DNA of 64,000 nucleotides, from assembly GCF_002260525.1 (NCBI RefSeq), contig NZ_MRYI01000024.1, forward strand, positions 1 to 64,000, in the 5' to 3' direction. Each line of letters begins with the position of its first letter. Position 1 is the stretch's first letter. Below are positions 52,057 through 61,883 of this stretch, one piece after another. The stretch comes from Hahella sp. CCB-MM4 (lineage in GTDB: Bacteria; Pseudomonadota; Gammaproteobacteria; Pseudomonadales; Oleiphilaceae). Below the pieces are notes generated by a model that was not told the origin of the DNA, made no database searches, and worked only from the letters and a program-made list of their open reading frames with translations. Both the position numbers and the translations under genes were made by a program.

Positions 52057-52883
52057 AAGCCGAGCTCCTCCTCGTTGGGTAATTCGGTTTTTCCTGGATC
52101 GTTAGTTAAATGAATATGCTCTCCGTAGAACGGGAATGCTCGCCACCCAAGGTGTCGCTGCTCAATAGCATGAGCTGCAGCCCCTGGCAGGCGTAACATT
52201 AGATACAGCATTGTGGCTGCATGCGCGTCAAACCCCAGAGCATGGAATGCGGCGGCGGATACCCCCGTCATGGATAGAGGTATACCGGTGGTGGCTTCCA
52301 GCGGCTTACGGGTTTCCTGTAGGAAGTGCAAACAGCCGCTTTCATCGTATTTGGTTAGAGCGGATAGAGTTTGCACTACAGGAGTAGGGCAGGATACTCC
52401 GTTAGGGTCGAATCCCGGCGCGTGTTCCATGGGTTTCCAGATATCTTCACGCTTATCTTCGACTGGATCTGGGAGTTTTTGCAGCCACAGCTCCAGGTCG
52501 GTCCCACATGTGTCCCATAAGGACATCAGAATATAGACTTCGTGAGCGCCTCCGCATTGCCCGGCGCCAACGGAAAGAGCGCTCATCAGGGACGCCGCAT
52601 GGGTCGCGCCACCCACACCACCGTTCATCGCCGCTCTGATGCTAGGTTCTCTAGGGCCTAGATTGGTCAGCGCAATAGCCAAGGTTTCCAGTAGATTGGC
52701 CTGCTTGGCGGTTGGTTTTTCGCCTTTGAACAGCAGAAACAGGTATTCGAACCATGTTGCCTTGGAAAGAATGTCTCCGTAAACATCGTAACCATGGCAA
52801 TAACAGTTTTTGGCGGCGAAAGGGTTATCAGCCTCCGGCTCTTCGAACCAGATTTTGGTCTTATAACCGAATGAGTTGCTCAT
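52053..52883 (-). CDS. Citrate-synthase-superfamily protein A (citryl-CoA-lyase-like), altered active site
   Basis: A 276-residue relative of the short citryl-CoA lyase-like proteins. 'ATWFEYLFLLFKGEKPTAKQ', 'PREPSIRAAMNGGVGGATHA' and 'SALSVGAGQCGGAHEVYILM' match the superfamily, but 'QCGGAHE' stands where 'HGGAxE' is expected: the catalytic His is Cys. The later part 'GFDAHAATMLYLMLRLPGAA' with 'AHAIEQ' resembles the family C-terminal region 'G......LF...R..G..AH..E', though Asp of NVD is not present ('LSMTGVSAAAF'). It overlaps the ThDP-enzyme gene by 23 bases. It might bind an acyl-CoA without catalysing the usual condensation. Confidence 0.75.
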   Translation of the reverse strand: MSNSFGYKTKIWFEEPEADNPFAAKNCYCHGYDVYGDILSKATWFEYLFLLFKGEKPTAKQANLLETLAIALTNLGPREPSIRAAMNGGVGGATHAASLMSALSVGAGQCGGAHEVYILMSLWDTCGTDLELWLQKLPDPVEDKREDIWKPMEHAPGFDPNGVSCPTPVVQTLSALTKYDESGCLHFLQETRKPLEATTGIPLSMTGVSAAAFHALGFDAHAATMLYLMLRLPGAAAHAIEQRHLGWRAFPFYGEHIHLTNDPGKTELPNEEELGL

Positions 52884-54639
52884 TTTTCACCTCAATGATG
52901 TCTTCTGAAAGTTTCGGGGTTCCGCTGCTGCCGGCCAGAACTTTTGTCCGCATTTTCATTGGTGGGACTTCGTTGCTGTCAACCAGGACGTCAAGAACGA
53001 ATGGGCCAGGAGTACGCAGCTCAAACGCGATTTCTTCTTCGTCCAGATCGTTCAGGGAGTGAATCTGCTTGCCGCGGATTCCCATGGCGTTTGCCATTTG
53101 TGCAAAGTTGACATGAGGTAGCTCATGACCAATGCTTTCCGCGCCACCGAGGCGCTGACCATGTTTGATCATGCCCAGATGGCTGTCATTGAGGATGACA
53201 AAAACAATACTTAGCTGGTGTTCCATGGCAACAGTCATTTCCTGGCCGCTCATCAGCACGCTTCCATCACCGGTAATGCATATTACCGGTCGTTCCCGGT
53301 CTGCGAAGGCCATACCTACTGCTGCGCCTATTGCCCAGCCCATTGACGCGAATCCCATGCCGATGTGGAACAGCTTATTCTTATCGGTGCGCAGATTTTT
53401 GGTCTGCCAGTAATGGATACCCCAAAGGAAACTGTTGCCGGTATCCATTAATACGGGGATTTTAGGCGGACAGAGCTGGCTTAACTTAAAAAATAATGCC
53501 TGAGGCTTCACCGGGGAGGTATTTTCAAAGCAAACATCTTTATTCGCGTACTTCACATGTACTGGAAAACCGTCAGCACCGGTCTTGTCTTTCGGACGTT
53601 TGTTCTTGTTCCCCAGCTCCAGATACTTACTAAATGGTCGAATCATCAGCCTGGGAGATCCAAGAAGAGTAATTCTGGATAGAATGGACCGGCTCAAATG
53701 GTCCGGATTTCCGGATAGATGTACCAGACGGTTAGAAAAAACGGCTTCCGGGTCCCATCCACCTGTGGTGATCTCATCCAGGGCCGTACCGATAGCGATG
53801 ACACGCTCAGCATTCTCAGGGGAGAGCGCTTCCTTGGCGCTTTCATGACCGCCGAGGCCGAATACGCCGCGGTAAAGTGGGTGATATTCAGAAACCAGAC
53901 CTTTACCCATTGGAGTGGTCACAATCAGGAAATTTCTGGATTCCGCCAGCATCAACAGTTCATCCACTGCGCCAGCTGCACCCTCGCCGATAACGATGGT
54001 CGCTTTTTTAACGTAGGCCAGGTCTTTGAGTATCAGATGGAGCCCATCTGAACTGGGGGCAACTTCATGGTTGATGAAGGCACGCATATTGAGGCTGCGC
54101 GAATTGTCATTGACCTTCGCGCGCATGATGTCCAATGGAACGCTCAAGTGAACCGGCCCGGCTTGGTTGCTGAGTGCATAGCCGATGGCCATTACCAGCT
54201 TGTGTTCCAACTGGGCCGCGTGGGATACGAGTGTATTATAACGGGTGCAGCTATCGAAAATGCTGACGGTATTAATGCCGGTACAGGAACCTTCCTGGAA
54301 AGCACCAAGGCCAAAACGTTCTATCGAAGGTTGGGCGGTAATTACCAGCAGCGGAATACCGTCAGCGTAAGCGTTAGCTACGCCGGTAAGAAGATTGGTG
54401 GCACCAGGGCCTGAAGTGGAAATGCAGACACCGAGATTGCCTGTTGCTCGGGCATAGCCATCCGCCATAAAGGCAGCGCCGGTTTCATGGCGCGCGAGGA
54501 CCGCCCTGATACCTCCACGCCGCTCACTCCTTGCCAGCGCATTATAAAGAGGTTCAATACTTCCGCCAGGAACTCCAAATACATACCTGACGCCGAGTCT
54601 TTCGAGATAACGAAGAATTAAATCGCCGTTTTCAATCAT
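52861..54639 (-). CDS. ThDP-dependent acetolactate-synthase-like enzyme
   Basis: A 592-residue enzyme. The start at 54639 follows CAGAGGTT and gives the standard beginning 'GDLILRYLERLGVRYVFGVP'; an in-frame start 69 bases earlier is less likely. The catalytic Glu lies in 'LARHETGAAFMADGYARATG'. 'STSGPGATNLLTGVANAYAD' and 'GPVHLSVPLDI' follow. The ThDP-binding motif 'GDGSVLMSGQEMTVAMEHQL' ends in 'LNDSHLGM'. It would join a decarboxylated 2-oxo acid to an acceptor. It lies apart from ilvN-type regulatory genes and next to two citrate-synthase-like genes and an SDR, so it is probably not the branched-chain amino acid enzyme. Confidence 0.88.
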   Translation of the reverse strand: MIENGDLILRYLERLGVRYVFGVPGGSIEPLYNALARSERRGGIRAVLARHETGAAFMADGYARATGNLGVCISTSGPGATNLLTGVANAYADGIPLLVITAQPSIERFGLGAFQEGSCTGINTVSIFDSCTRYNTLVSHAAQLEHKLVMAIGYALSNQAGPVHLSVPLDIMRAKVNDNSRSLNMRAFINHEVAPSSDGLHLILKDLAYVKKATIVIGEGAAGAVDELLMLAESRNFLIVTTPMGKGLVSEYHPLYRGVFGLGGHESAKEALSPENAERVIAIGTALDEITTGGWDPEAVFSNRLVHLSGNPDHLSRSILSRITLLGSPRLMIRPFSKYLELGNKNKRPKDKTGADGFPVHVKYANKDVCFENTSPVKPQALFFKLSQLCPPKIPVLMDTGNSFLWGIHYWQTKNLRTDKNKLFHIGMGFASMGWAIGAAVGMAFADRERPVICITGDGSVLMSGQEMTVAMEHQLSIVFVILNDSHLGMIKHGQRLGGAESIGHELPHVNFAQMANAMGIRGKQIHSLNDLDEEEIAFELRTPGPFVLDVLVDSNEVPPMKMRTKVLAGSSGTPKLSEDIIEVKNEQLIRL

Positions 54640-54760
54640 AACCTCTGAACCCCATAGTTTAGATACATCGTATGAAAGGTGGGCTATTGTGACGTTTGTC
54701 GTCGCCAATGGAAGACGGCAATTGTTAATTCTTGAAAAATCCTTTTAAATTTCAACAATA

Positions 54761-54776
54761 TAGGCCATATGGCCTA
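54761..54776. promoter_or_regulatory. 16-bp perfect palindrome, candidate operator
   Basis: TAGGCCATATGGCCTA is its own reverse complement. It lies about 120 bases upstream of the chosen start of the ThDP-enzyme gene, within likely promoter range. The symmetric form suggests a dimeric repressor or activator site for the operon. No cognate regulator gene is adjacent. Confidence 0.5.
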
Positions 54777-55138
54777 CGTACTACCCTACTACACCTCCTG
54801 GTTCCCACCCAAACTTTCTCAGGCTAACCTCACCGGCCCAGCCTAGGCAAGATGCATAATGAGACCTAGGTCATATGTGTGGTTAAAAAATGCTCTAAAA
54901 GATAGGTGGGCCTTGGATTTCGGTGAAACGAGAAGGGGTGTCAAAGATTGCAAAACACTTCTATTTTTGAAAAATCAGTTATTACTGGTAACAATAGAGT
55001 TCACTTCTTTGGGGGCGATTTGCACTAATGTGGGGCGTTAGTCGCTTGGAAAATTTTACTTATCTTAGTTCCAAATGACGTAATAAGAAGATCGGTACCC
55101 CAGCATTAAAGTCATAAATTGTTAAATAGGATGTAAAT

Positions 55139-55169
55139 ACAAAAAAAGCCCCGCTATTAGGGGCGGGGC
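55139..55169 (-). terminator. Rho-independent terminator of the cyo operon
   Basis: On the minus strand GCCCCGC (55169-55163) and GCGGGGC (55154-55148) form a 7-bp GC stem followed by a run of seven T. It lies about 50 bases after the cyoE stop, a textbook terminator. Confidence 0.92.
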
Positions 55170-55219
55170 ATAGAAACGCAGGTCTGCCGGTTAGATGTCA
55201 CCGGTATTGCCAGAAGGAG

Positions 55220-56107
55220 TCACAAACTGACGACCAGTAACTCCGGCGGAGCTGCGCTGAAATCAAGTGCCATCGCTATGCTGAGCAGGGTGATGGTCAC
55301 AATAGAAAAGGCAAACACCTGTCGGGCCCATCCTGAAATATCTATTCCCTGACGATATCCCCTCAGCGCCATGGCCAGCCACCAAAGGCTGGTAGCGCAC
55401 GCCACCACCATAAAGGCCGCACCGGTGTAACCACTCAAGGGCAGTAGAATGGTGACAAGGCTAAATACGGCGATGTACAGGACGATATGTCGTTTGGCTT
55501 TGGTGATTCCCTTGGCCACCGGCAATACTGGGATATTGGCGGATTCATAGTCATGGAAGCGGAAGATCGCAATCGCATAAGAATGGGGCATCTGCCAGAG
55601 ACAGAACATTACCAGGAGAATGAGAGCGCCGGCATCGCATTGCCCGGTGACGGCACAGTAGCCGACTACCGGAGGAACGGCACCGGACAGAGCGCCAACC
55701 ATGGTGCCGTACACAGAGCGGCGTTTCATGTACAAGCTATAGAGCCCGACATAAACTCCATAGCCCAGAGCGGCAAAGGCAACACTGACGGCATTGGTGT
55801 ATACCGTCAGCAAAGCAAACCCCATAGCTCCCAGAAGCAAGCCGTGGCACATAGCCGCGAGTGGGGACATTTCTCCGGTTACCGTTACCCGGTTACGGGT
55901 ACGCTGCATTCTGGCGTCGATATCTCGATCTATGCAGTTATTGATTGCGCAACCGGATGCGACCACCAGGGACAGCCCGATCACTGTAGCCATGAATAGC
56001 GGCCAATCAATCTCGCCACGGGCAGCTAAAAAGAAGCCCCCCGCAACGGAGATTAAGTTGCCGGCAATGATGCCTGGCTTAGTAACCTTGAGATAACGTC
56101 TGATCAT
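55220..56107 (-). CDS. cyoE: Protohaem IX farnesyltransferase
   Basis: A 295-residue membrane enzyme that adds a farnesyl group to haem B to make haem O, the cofactor of the bo3 oxidase encoded upstream. Start at 56107: '[20 protein letters not shown]' is the typical opening; an in-frame start 54 bases earlier is unlikely. The prenyl-diphosphate-binding motif '[17 protein letters not shown]' (N...D...D) and the second loop '[20 protein letters not shown]' are intact, with seven or more hydrophobic segments. Last gene of the cyo operon, length as in E. coli CyoE. Confidence 0.96.
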   Translation of the reverse strand: MIRRYLKVTKPGIIAGNLISVAGGFFLAARGEIDWPLFMATVIGLSLVVASGCAINNCIDRDIDARMQRTRNRVTVTGEMSPLAAMCHGLLLGAMGFALLTVYTNAVSVAFAALGYGVYVGLYSLYMKRRSVYGTMVGALSGAVPPVVGYCAVTGQCDAGALILLVMFCLWQMPHSYAIAIFRFHDYESANIPVLPVAKGITKAKRHIVLYIAVFSLVTILLPLSGYTGAAFMVVACATSLWWLAMALRGYRQGIDISGWARQVFAFSIVTITLLSIAMALDFSAAPPELLVVSL

Positions 56108-56118
56108 GAGGATCAAGC

Positions 56119-56469
56119 TCACATGGACATCATCATGTTGTTGGCACTGTAGATAATCCACACTGACAGTCCCACGACCATAACAATGATCAATGCAGTG
56201 AACAGAAAGGCAAAGGTGTTAGCCCTTCCTGACTTCGAAAAGTTAAGGTGCAGAAAATACTTGAGATGCACCACCACCTGGACGATCGCCATCAACACGA
56301 TTAACGGAATCGTGGTGGATTTTGCCAGATGCCCGCTCATGACGGCCCAGAAGGGGATAATGGTAAGAGCAACAGAAAGAGCAAATCCCACAAGATAGGA
56401 TTTTACACTGCCATGATCCACTTCATGTGAATGAGACGAATGTGGAGAAGGTGAGGAATGCGCATTCAT
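56119..56469 (-). CDS. cyoD: Cytochrome bo3 ubiquinol oxidase subunit IV
   Basis: A 116-residue small subunit with three membrane segments ('[18 protein letters not shown]', '[20 protein letters not shown]', '[20 protein letters not shown]'), including the family 'VQ..VHL.YFLH' motif. The start is at 56469, overlapping the cyoC stop; longer in-frame extensions upstream lie inside cyoC. A His/Ser-rich soluble N terminus precedes TM1. Supports assembly of the oxidase. Confidence 0.94.
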   Translation of the reverse strand: MNAHSSPSPHSSHSHEVDHGSVKSYLVGFALSVALTIIPFWAVMSGHLAKSTTIPLIVLMAIVQVVVHLKYFLHLNFSKSGRANTFAFLFTALIIVMVVGLSVWIIYSANNMMMSM

Positions 56470-57107
56470 GAGGCCACCCCCATCAGATATACAACGGTAA
56501 ATACACAGACCCAGACAATATCCAGGAAGTGCCAGAACAGGCTCAGGCAATTCAGACGAGTGACCGTTTGCTGCCCTAAGCCTCGTTTCAGGACCTCCAG
56601 CATCATGACAACCATCCAGATCAAACCTGCGGTTACGTGAAGACCGTGCATGCCCACCAGGGCAAAGAATGAAGACAGGAAGGCGCTGCGGTTGGGACCG
56701 TTACCTTCCAAAATCAAATGATGGAATTCGTTGATTTCCATACCGATGAAGATGGCTCCAAGGGCAAAGGTCACCAGCAACCAGGACATGGTAGCCGGGC
56801 GATTTTGCCGATAGGCGGATATCATTGCAAAGCCATAAGTGATACTACTGAACAGCAGTGCAGCGGTTTCCACTCCGACGTATTTCAGGTCGAAAATATC
56901 TTTACCGGAAACACCTCCTGCGGTGTTCATATAGAGCACTGCGTAGGTGGCAAAAACCGAAGCGAACAACAAGCAGTCGGTCATCAGGTAGATCCAGAAG
57001 CCGAAAATGGTGTTCTCACCGGTATCATGGTGATGTTCGTGCTCCTGGCCTTCCACCTGGCGGTGGGCTTCGTCGGCCAAAAACTCGGCTCTAGTCAAGG
57101 TACTCAT
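56466..57107 (-). CDS. cyoC: Cytochrome bo3 ubiquinol oxidase subunit III
   Basis: A 213-residue subunit III of the haem-copper oxidase. Family features are '[20 protein letters not shown]' at TM1, '[20 protein letters not shown]', '[20 protein letters not shown]' (with the conserved Glu) and '[20 protein letters not shown]' with '[19 protein letters not shown]'. Five membrane segments. Its start overlaps the cyoB stop as ATGA. Size close to E. coli CyoC. Confidence 0.96.
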   Translation of the reverse strand: MSTLTRAEFLADEAHRQVEGQEHEHHHDTGENTIFGFWIYLMTDCLLFASVFATYAVLYMNTAGGVSGKDIFDLKYVGVETAALLFSSITYGFAMISAYRQNRPATMSWLLVTFALGAIFIGMEINEFHHLILEGNGPNRSAFLSSFFALVGMHGLHVTAGLIWMVVMMLEVLKRGLGQQTVTRLNCLSLFWHFLDIVWVCVFTVVYLMGVAS

Positions 57108-59089
57108 GCGGTGGCCTCCTCAACCTTGTTTATGTGCTGGGATTCAACCTGTGCAATTTCATCAGGCTGAACGTAGTAGTCCACATCGTTGTCGTAGGCG
57201 CGCTGGATCAGAAAAGCAACAGACCCTACAAGCCCTGCCAAAGCCAACCACCCAATGTGCCAAACGGCAGCAAAGCCGAATGCAGTGATCGCAGCGGCGA
57301 TCAACACACCGGCAGCGGTATTCCTGGGCATGTGAATCGGCTCGTAGCGATGGGGCCTGCTGTAGGCGATTCCCTTTTCCTTCATATCGGTAAATGCATC
57401 GATATCATGCACGTCCGGCAACTCGGCAAAGTTGTAGAACTGAGGGGGAGACGCTGTAGACCATTCCAAGGTATGTCCGTTCCAGGGATCACCAGTAAGA
57501 TCACGGTTTTGTTCCCGGTCACGGAAAGCCAGATACAGCTGAATGAACTGCAACACGATGCCGATCATGATGATAAAAGCGCCGATGCAGGCAATATACA
57601 GCCAGATATTCCAGTCAGGGTTATTGGTATGATTGAGGCGGCGGGTCATGCCCAGGAAGCCCAAGACATATAGAGGCATGAACGCAACATAGAAGCCAAT
57701 CTGCCAGCACCAGAACGCGGCTTTGCCAAGACGCTCATTAAGATGGAAGCCCATGGCTTTGGGGAACCAATAGGCGAATCCGGCCAGATAGCCGAAGACG
57801 GCACCGCCGATAATGGTGTTGTGGAAGTGAGCAATCAAAAACAGGCTGTTATGCAGCACATAGTCCGCTCCCGGTACTGCCAACAGAACGCCTGTCATGC
57901 CACCGATAGTGAACGTTACCATGAAGCCGAGGGTCCAGAGCACGGGGACAGCCAGACGCAGACGTCCCCGGTACATGGTAAACAGCCAGTTAAACAACTT
58001 CACTCCAGTGGGCACGGCAATGATCATGGTCATGACACCGAAGAAGGCATTGACGTTGGCACTGGCGCCCATGGTGAAAAAGTGGTGCAACCAGACGATG
58101 AAGCCAAGAATGGATATTGCTCCGCTGGCCCATACCATTGAGTTGTAGCCGAACAATCGCTTGCCGGTAAAGGTCGAGATGACTTCTGAGAAGATGCCAA
58201 ATGCCGGAAGAATCAGAATATAAACTTCTGGATGTCCCCAGGCCCAGAACAGGTTGATATACATCATGGCGTTACCGCCGGCTTCGTTGGTAAAGAAGTG
58301 GAAGTCGAGGTAACGATCCAGGGTTAACAGGCCCAACACAGCCGTCAGAATGGGGAAAGAGGCAACGATCAGAATATTGGCCCAGGTGCAGGTCCAAGTG
58401 AAGATTGGCATCTGCATCAGCTTCATTCCCGGGGCACGCATCTTAAAGACAGTAACCAGGAAGTTGACCCCGGTAAGCAGCGTTCCTATCCCCGATATCT
58501 GCAAGGCCCATATGTAATAGTCCACGCCGACGCCGGGACTGAACGAAGTCTCTGAAAGGGGTGGATAAGCCAGCCAGCCGGTCTTCGCAAATTCACCCAG
58601 ACCCAATGACAGGTTGATCAGGATAGCGCCACCTGCGGCCAACCAGAAACTCAGGTTGTTCAGAAATGGAAAGGCCACGTCCCGTGCGCCGATTTGTAGG
58701 GGCAGCGCGATGTTCATCAACCCGATCATAAACGGCATGGCCATGAACATGATCATGATCACACCATGGGCGGTGAAGATCTGGTCATAGTGTTCCGGAG
58801 GCAGATAACCCTCAGCGCCGCTGGTGGCCATTGCCAGCTGAGTCCGCATCATGATGGCGTCTGAGAAACCTCGGATCAGCATGATCATGGCCAGAATAAT
58901 GTACATCACCCCCAAGCGTTTATGATCGACGGATGTAATCCAGTCGCGCCAGAGGACGCCCCATTTTTTGAATTTGGTGATGGCAAGTGCAACAGCGACA
59001 CCAGCAATACCCACAATGGCCAGCGTGACCATGATAATGGGTTCATGATAGGGAATTGCATCGAGTGTCAATTTACCAAGTAATGACAT
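57104..59089 (-). CDS. cyoB: Cytochrome bo3 ubiquinol oxidase subunit I
   Basis: A 661-residue subunit I, holding haem b, haem o and CuB. Metal ligands and proton channel motifs are visible: '[10 protein letters not shown]' (low-spin haem His), '[17 protein letters not shown]' (CuB His and the cross-linked Tyr), 'LHHFF' (two CuB His) and '[12 protein letters not shown]' (haem His pair). There are 15 expected membrane segments including the extra ones typical of CyoB. It reduces oxygen with ubiquinol and pumps protons. Start at 59089, eight bases after cyoA's stop. Length as in E. coli (663). Confidence 0.98.
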   Translation of the reverse strand: MSLLGKLTLDAIPYHEPIIMVTLAIVGIAGVAVALAITKFKKWGVLWRDWITSVDHKRLGVMYIILAMIMLIRGFSDAIMMRTQLAMATSGAEGYLPPEHYDQIFTAHGVIMIMFMAMPFMIGLMNIALPLQIGARDVAFPFLNNLSFWLAAGGAILINLSLGLGEFAKTGWLAYPPLSETSFSPGVGVDYYIWALQISGIGTLLTGVNFLVTVFKMRAPGMKLMQMPIFTWTCTWANILIVASFPILTAVLGLLTLDRYLDFHFFTNEAGGNAMMYINLFWAWGHPEVYILILPAFGIFSEVISTFTGKRLFGYNSMVWASGAISILGFIVWLHHFFTMGASANVNAFFGVMTMIIAVPTGVKLFNWLFTMYRGRLRLAVPVLWTLGFMVTFTIGGMTGVLLAVPGADYVLHNSLFLIAHFHNTIIGGAVFGYLAGFAYWFPKAMGFHLNERLGKAAFWCWQIGFYVAFMPLYVLGFLGMTRRLNHTNNPDWNIWLYIACIGAFIIMIGIVLQFIQLYLAFRDREQNRDLTGDPWNGHTLEWSTASPPQFYNFAELPDVHDIDAFTDMKEKGIAYSRPHRYEPIHMPRNTAAGVLIAAAITAFGFAAVWHIGWLALAGLVGSVAFLIQRAYDNDVDYYVQPDEIAQVESQHINKVEEATA

Positions 59090-59097
59090 AGTAACTC

Positions 59098-60087
59098 CTA
59101 AGCCCCCTCTACATCTGTGACAGCAGGTTGGGCAGCTGAGTGTTCACTGGAGGTTGCTTCTGTATTGGACATTTCAGGCATATCGGAATGATCAGACATA
59201 TCGGAAAGCTCAGATTCGCCGGACGAATGAGGCGAGTGCGTATTCCAGTCGTTATAGTTCTGCATGTATTTATTGATGATCTGGTGGAAAAGACCGTCGC
59301 TCACAGAACCGAAATACTCCACAGGATGGTTTTCACTCGGCTGTGCCAGCTGTCCATAACGGACATCATCAAGCATGGGGCTGTCTTGCTTAATCGACGC
59401 CACCCATTGGTCAAAACCTTTGTTGTCAGTTGCCCTGGTCTCAAACTTCATTCCGGTAAACCCGGCACCGCTATAGTTGGCTGAAAAACCTTCATAGGTT
59501 CCAGGCTCGTTGGCAATCAGGTGGAGCTTGGTCTGCATGCCCGCCATGGAATATATCTGGCTGCCCAGTTGCGGAATGAAAAAGGAGTTCATCGTGGATT
59601 CGGAGGTGATCTTGAACTGCACCGGGACATCGGTCGGGATTACCAATTCGTTCACCGATGCAATGCCCTGTTCAGGATAGATGAACAGCCATTTCCAGTT
59701 GAGTGAAACGACTTCGACCGTCAGAGCATCACTCTTCTCTGCCAGTGGTTTGTAGGGATCCAGCGCATGGGTGGAGCGCCAGGTAATGACTCCCAGTATC
59801 AGGATGATGGTGATTGGTACCAACCAGACGATTGTCTCGATCTTGCTGGAATGAGCCCATTTAGGCGCATAGACTTCATTTCTTCCCTCGCGGTATTTCC
59901 ACGCGAAGTAGAGGGTCATGACGATGACGGGAATCACCACCAGTAACATTAACAGGGTCGAGATAATGATCAGGTACTTCTCGTCGACACCCACTTGGCC
60001 CTTGGGGTCGAGTACACCGCCTTGACACCCTGCCAGTGCGAACACAGCAGACGTCAGTGCAGCGCTTTTCAGGCTACGAACTAACAC
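59098..60087 (-). CDS. cyoA: Cytochrome bo3 ubiquinol oxidase subunit II
   Basis: A 329-residue lipoprotein subunit. I use a GTG start at 60087, preceded by GAGAGGA, which places the lipobox 'LAGC' at residue 18-21; an ATG 63 bases upstream has no ribosome binding site. Two membrane segments (about 39-60 and 85-105) anchor a cupredoxin domain ('[20 protein letters not shown]', '[16 protein letters not shown]'). The CuA Cys/His ligands are absent, as in quinol oxidases. The C-terminal about 50 residues are Ser/Asp/Met/Glu-rich, with SDMSDHSDM-type repeats, an unusual tail not needed for function. First gene of the cyo operon. Confidence 0.95.
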   Translation of the reverse strand: MLVRSLKSAALTSAVFALAGCQGGVLDPKGQVGVDEKYLIIISTLLMLLVVIPVIVMTLYFAWKYREGRNEVYAPKWAHSSKIETIVWLVPITIILILGVITWRSTHALDPYKPLAEKSDALTVEVVSLNWKWLFIYPEQGIASVNELVIPTDVPVQFKITSESTMNSFFIPQLGSQIYSMAGMQTKLHLIANEPGTYEGFSANYSGAGFTGMKFETRATDNKGFDQWVASIKQDSPMLDDVRYGQLAQPSENHPVEYFGSVSDGLFHQIINKYMQNYNDWNTHSPHSSGESELSDMSDHSDMPEMSNTEATSSEHSAAQPAVTDVEGA

Positions 60088-60307
60088 GAGGACATATCCT
60101 CTCAGCACAAAGTTTGACGACAACTGCCTATCGGACAAAACAGGCAGCATGAAACACGCAAAGAGGACGCGCAGTGATCAAAGTTTCAAGAGAACTCGGA
60201 AGTCACATGTCCGAACAGGAATGAAGTTTAAGGCGAAAAAACCTTATACCGGCAAAACCTGGTCAGATGCGGTAACTATGCGTGAGGTCTGGAGTAGACC
60301 GGCAGAT

Positions 60308-60766
60308 TCAGCCGGCGAGGGGAGGTGCACGACTGCCGTGGATCGTACGTGGCGCGGAGCACAACGCAGGAGTCGGTGGCAGCAAATTGCGCAGCAGCCT
60401 GAGGAAGGCAGCACGCAAAGTCTTTACAAAAGCGAGTAATAACAGGAAGTGCCGGAATACGATAAAGTTCGATACCAGCAGCCACGCAAGGCACGTACTT
60501 ACGCCAAGTTCCAGAGCGAAGCTGCTCTCGGGTGCGGGCAGAAATTCAGCAACATCAAAGAATAGTCCAAACAGTACCAGCAAGCCGACCAAGCTGAATA
60601 CAAGGCAAAACAGTGCTGCATAGGCAACCGTCGCCCGCTGCTGCAACCAGGGAGCAGTCGAGGTGGTTTTGTACAATGATGCAATAGGACTGTTCGCTTC
60701 CAAACTACTCTTCCTGCGAATAACGACGTATGGATTGCGTGACAAAAAAGAGGTGGTCAAGGCCAT
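60308..60766 (-). CDS. Possible small membrane protein upstream of cyoA
   Basis: A 152-residue frame with two strongly hydrophobic segments ('YAALFCLVFSLVGLLVLFGL' and 'LAWLLVSNFIVFRHFLLLLA') and basic flanks. It has no good ribosome binding site at its first ATG (60766) and no family I recognise. It reads in the same direction as cyoA, 220 bases upstream. The opposite strand frame is Ser/Arg-rich and non-protein-like, which favours this one. Could be a real inner-membrane protein or chance. Confidence 0.45.
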   Translation of the reverse strand: MALTTSFLSRNPYVVIRRKSSLEANSPIASLYKTTSTAPWLQQRATVAYAALFCLVFSLVGLLVLFGLFFDVAEFLPAPESSFALELGVSTCLAWLLVSNFIVFRHFLLLLAFVKTLRAAFLRLLRNLLPPTPALCSAPRTIHGSRAPPLAG

Positions 60767-61015
60767 GCGGGCATTGACTGGGCGCGAAGACTACCAAAGA
60801 TTGATCAATTACACAAAGTCTTATTTCCATCGCTGTGATCCGTCATGAGGGCCAAAAGCGCTTGCAGGTTTCAGGGATATTCTGTCGCTTATGGAGGTGT
60901 CATCGGCGGATGACTACTTGATATGACGTTCAGACTTACGATCCAAATAAGCCTAAACTCAATCAGAACATTTGATATCGATGAATCAAGCTTGATCACC
61001 TTGGGGAACAGTTCA

Positions 61016-61834
61016 ATGGAAAACTATCCATTTATATTTATGGGGCACGGTGTGGGAAATTTGTCGGATGACTTTGAAGCCCACATTCTTTTTACCAAGA
61101 AACCCTCTGCTCAGGCAATGGCGGCAATACAGAAGCAGCTGCAGGGGTACGGTGAAATTAATTGGGGGGCTAACCGAGCATCATTTCTGTTGTCTGATCG
61201 GGAGCTTAAGGGGGCTCTTAAGTGTGATCCCACCTATACAGACAATCCTGAAATGGTGAATGACCCGAAGATCTATGAGACCTTTGGACTGACCCAGGAT
61301 AAATTGAAGGAGACTCAGCAACGCCTGACCCATTTTTATTACGACTTCCAACATACTCTGCAGGACATTCACAAAGACCAACCAGTCTCCCTGTGTGTCA
61401 CAAAGCAAGGGCCCAAGGTCAAGCTCACTCCATGGCATGACTGGAGTGAACAGCAGTTGCATCGGGCATTTGATATGCTTCTGAAGTACTTTGATCGGGA
61501 AGATGTGGTCAGTAAAAGGTTCAAGGAATATTCAGAAGGCTCTTATTACGATTCCAACGCGATTATCCTCTGTACATTGCTGGGCACGGTTGTCAGAAAG
61601 ATCTCAGATGTAAAGAAACTCTCGGCAGAGGACATTGAAAAGCTTGTAGAAGTCATTAAATCAGCCGTCGGCTACTCAGACTGTGCCGATAACTTTTTGC
61701 TCGGCGCAGCGTTATATCTCAATGGTACGGAGATGGATGAAATCGTCAAAGATTATCCTGAAGAGGCGATGGCCGCACTGGAAGAGATCAATGAAGAGTT
61801 TCCACTGGATGAGGCGTTTGAAGATCTGATCTGA
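61016..61834 (+). CDS. Unknown acidic cytoplasmic protein
   Basis: A 272-residue protein. I chose the ATG at 61016, preceded by TTGGGGAACAGTTCA; an in-frame start at 60923 would add 31 residues but has a poor ribosome binding site. No signal peptide or membrane segment. The first half is alpha/beta ('YPFIFMGHGVGNLSDDFEAH', 'GYGEINWGANRASFLLSD'). The second half is helical and acidic, ending '(E)ALEEINEEFPLDEAFEDLI'-like. I do not recognise a family. Between cyo and a GFA gene, reading rightwards; no functional clue from context. Confidence 0.75.
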   Translation: MENYPFIFMGHGVGNLSDDFEAHILFTKKPSAQAMAAIQKQLQGYGEINWGANRASFLLSDRELKGALKCDPTYTDNPEMVNDPKIYETFGLTQDKLKETQQRLTHFYYDFQHTLQDIHKDQPVSLCVTKQGPKVKLTPWHDWSEQQLHRAFDMLLKYFDREDVVSKRFKEYSEGSYYDSNAIILCTLLGTVVRKISDVKKLSAEDIEKLVEVIKSAVGYSDCADNFLLGAALYLNGTEMDEIVKDYPEEAMAALEEINEEFPLDEAFEDLI

Positions 61835-61883
61835 CCTGAGCTGCTATAAAATGCCTTAACCATAGGTTTGAAGGATGGGCAAC

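Larger units (their letters stand above)
54640..55219. other. Intergenic region with palindromes and a terminator
   Basis: About 580 bases between the ThDP-enzyme gene and cyoE. It holds a 16-bp perfect palindrome (54761-54776), two shorter palindromes, GCCTAGGC (54841-54848) and GACCTAGGTC (54863-54872), and the cyo terminator (55139-55169). A 60-codon open frame at 54859-55041 has no ribosome binding site or family resemblance and is not annotated as a gene. Confidence 0.6.

Noticed and set aside
52861-54639. ilvB/ilvI branched-chain amino acid acetolactate synthase
   Set aside because: No regulatory subunit gene (ilvN/ilvH) and no ilvC follow; the neighbours are citrate-synthase-like and SDR genes, so a gene symbol is not justified.
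54859-55041. 60-codon open frame between the ThDP operon and cyoE
   Set aside because: No ribosome binding site, no family resemblance and a composition unlike neighbours; it overlaps palindromic DNA.
60663-60848. 60-codon plus-strand frame opposite the small membrane protein
   Set aside because: No ribosome binding site or recognisable features; overlaps a more protein-like minus-strand frame.
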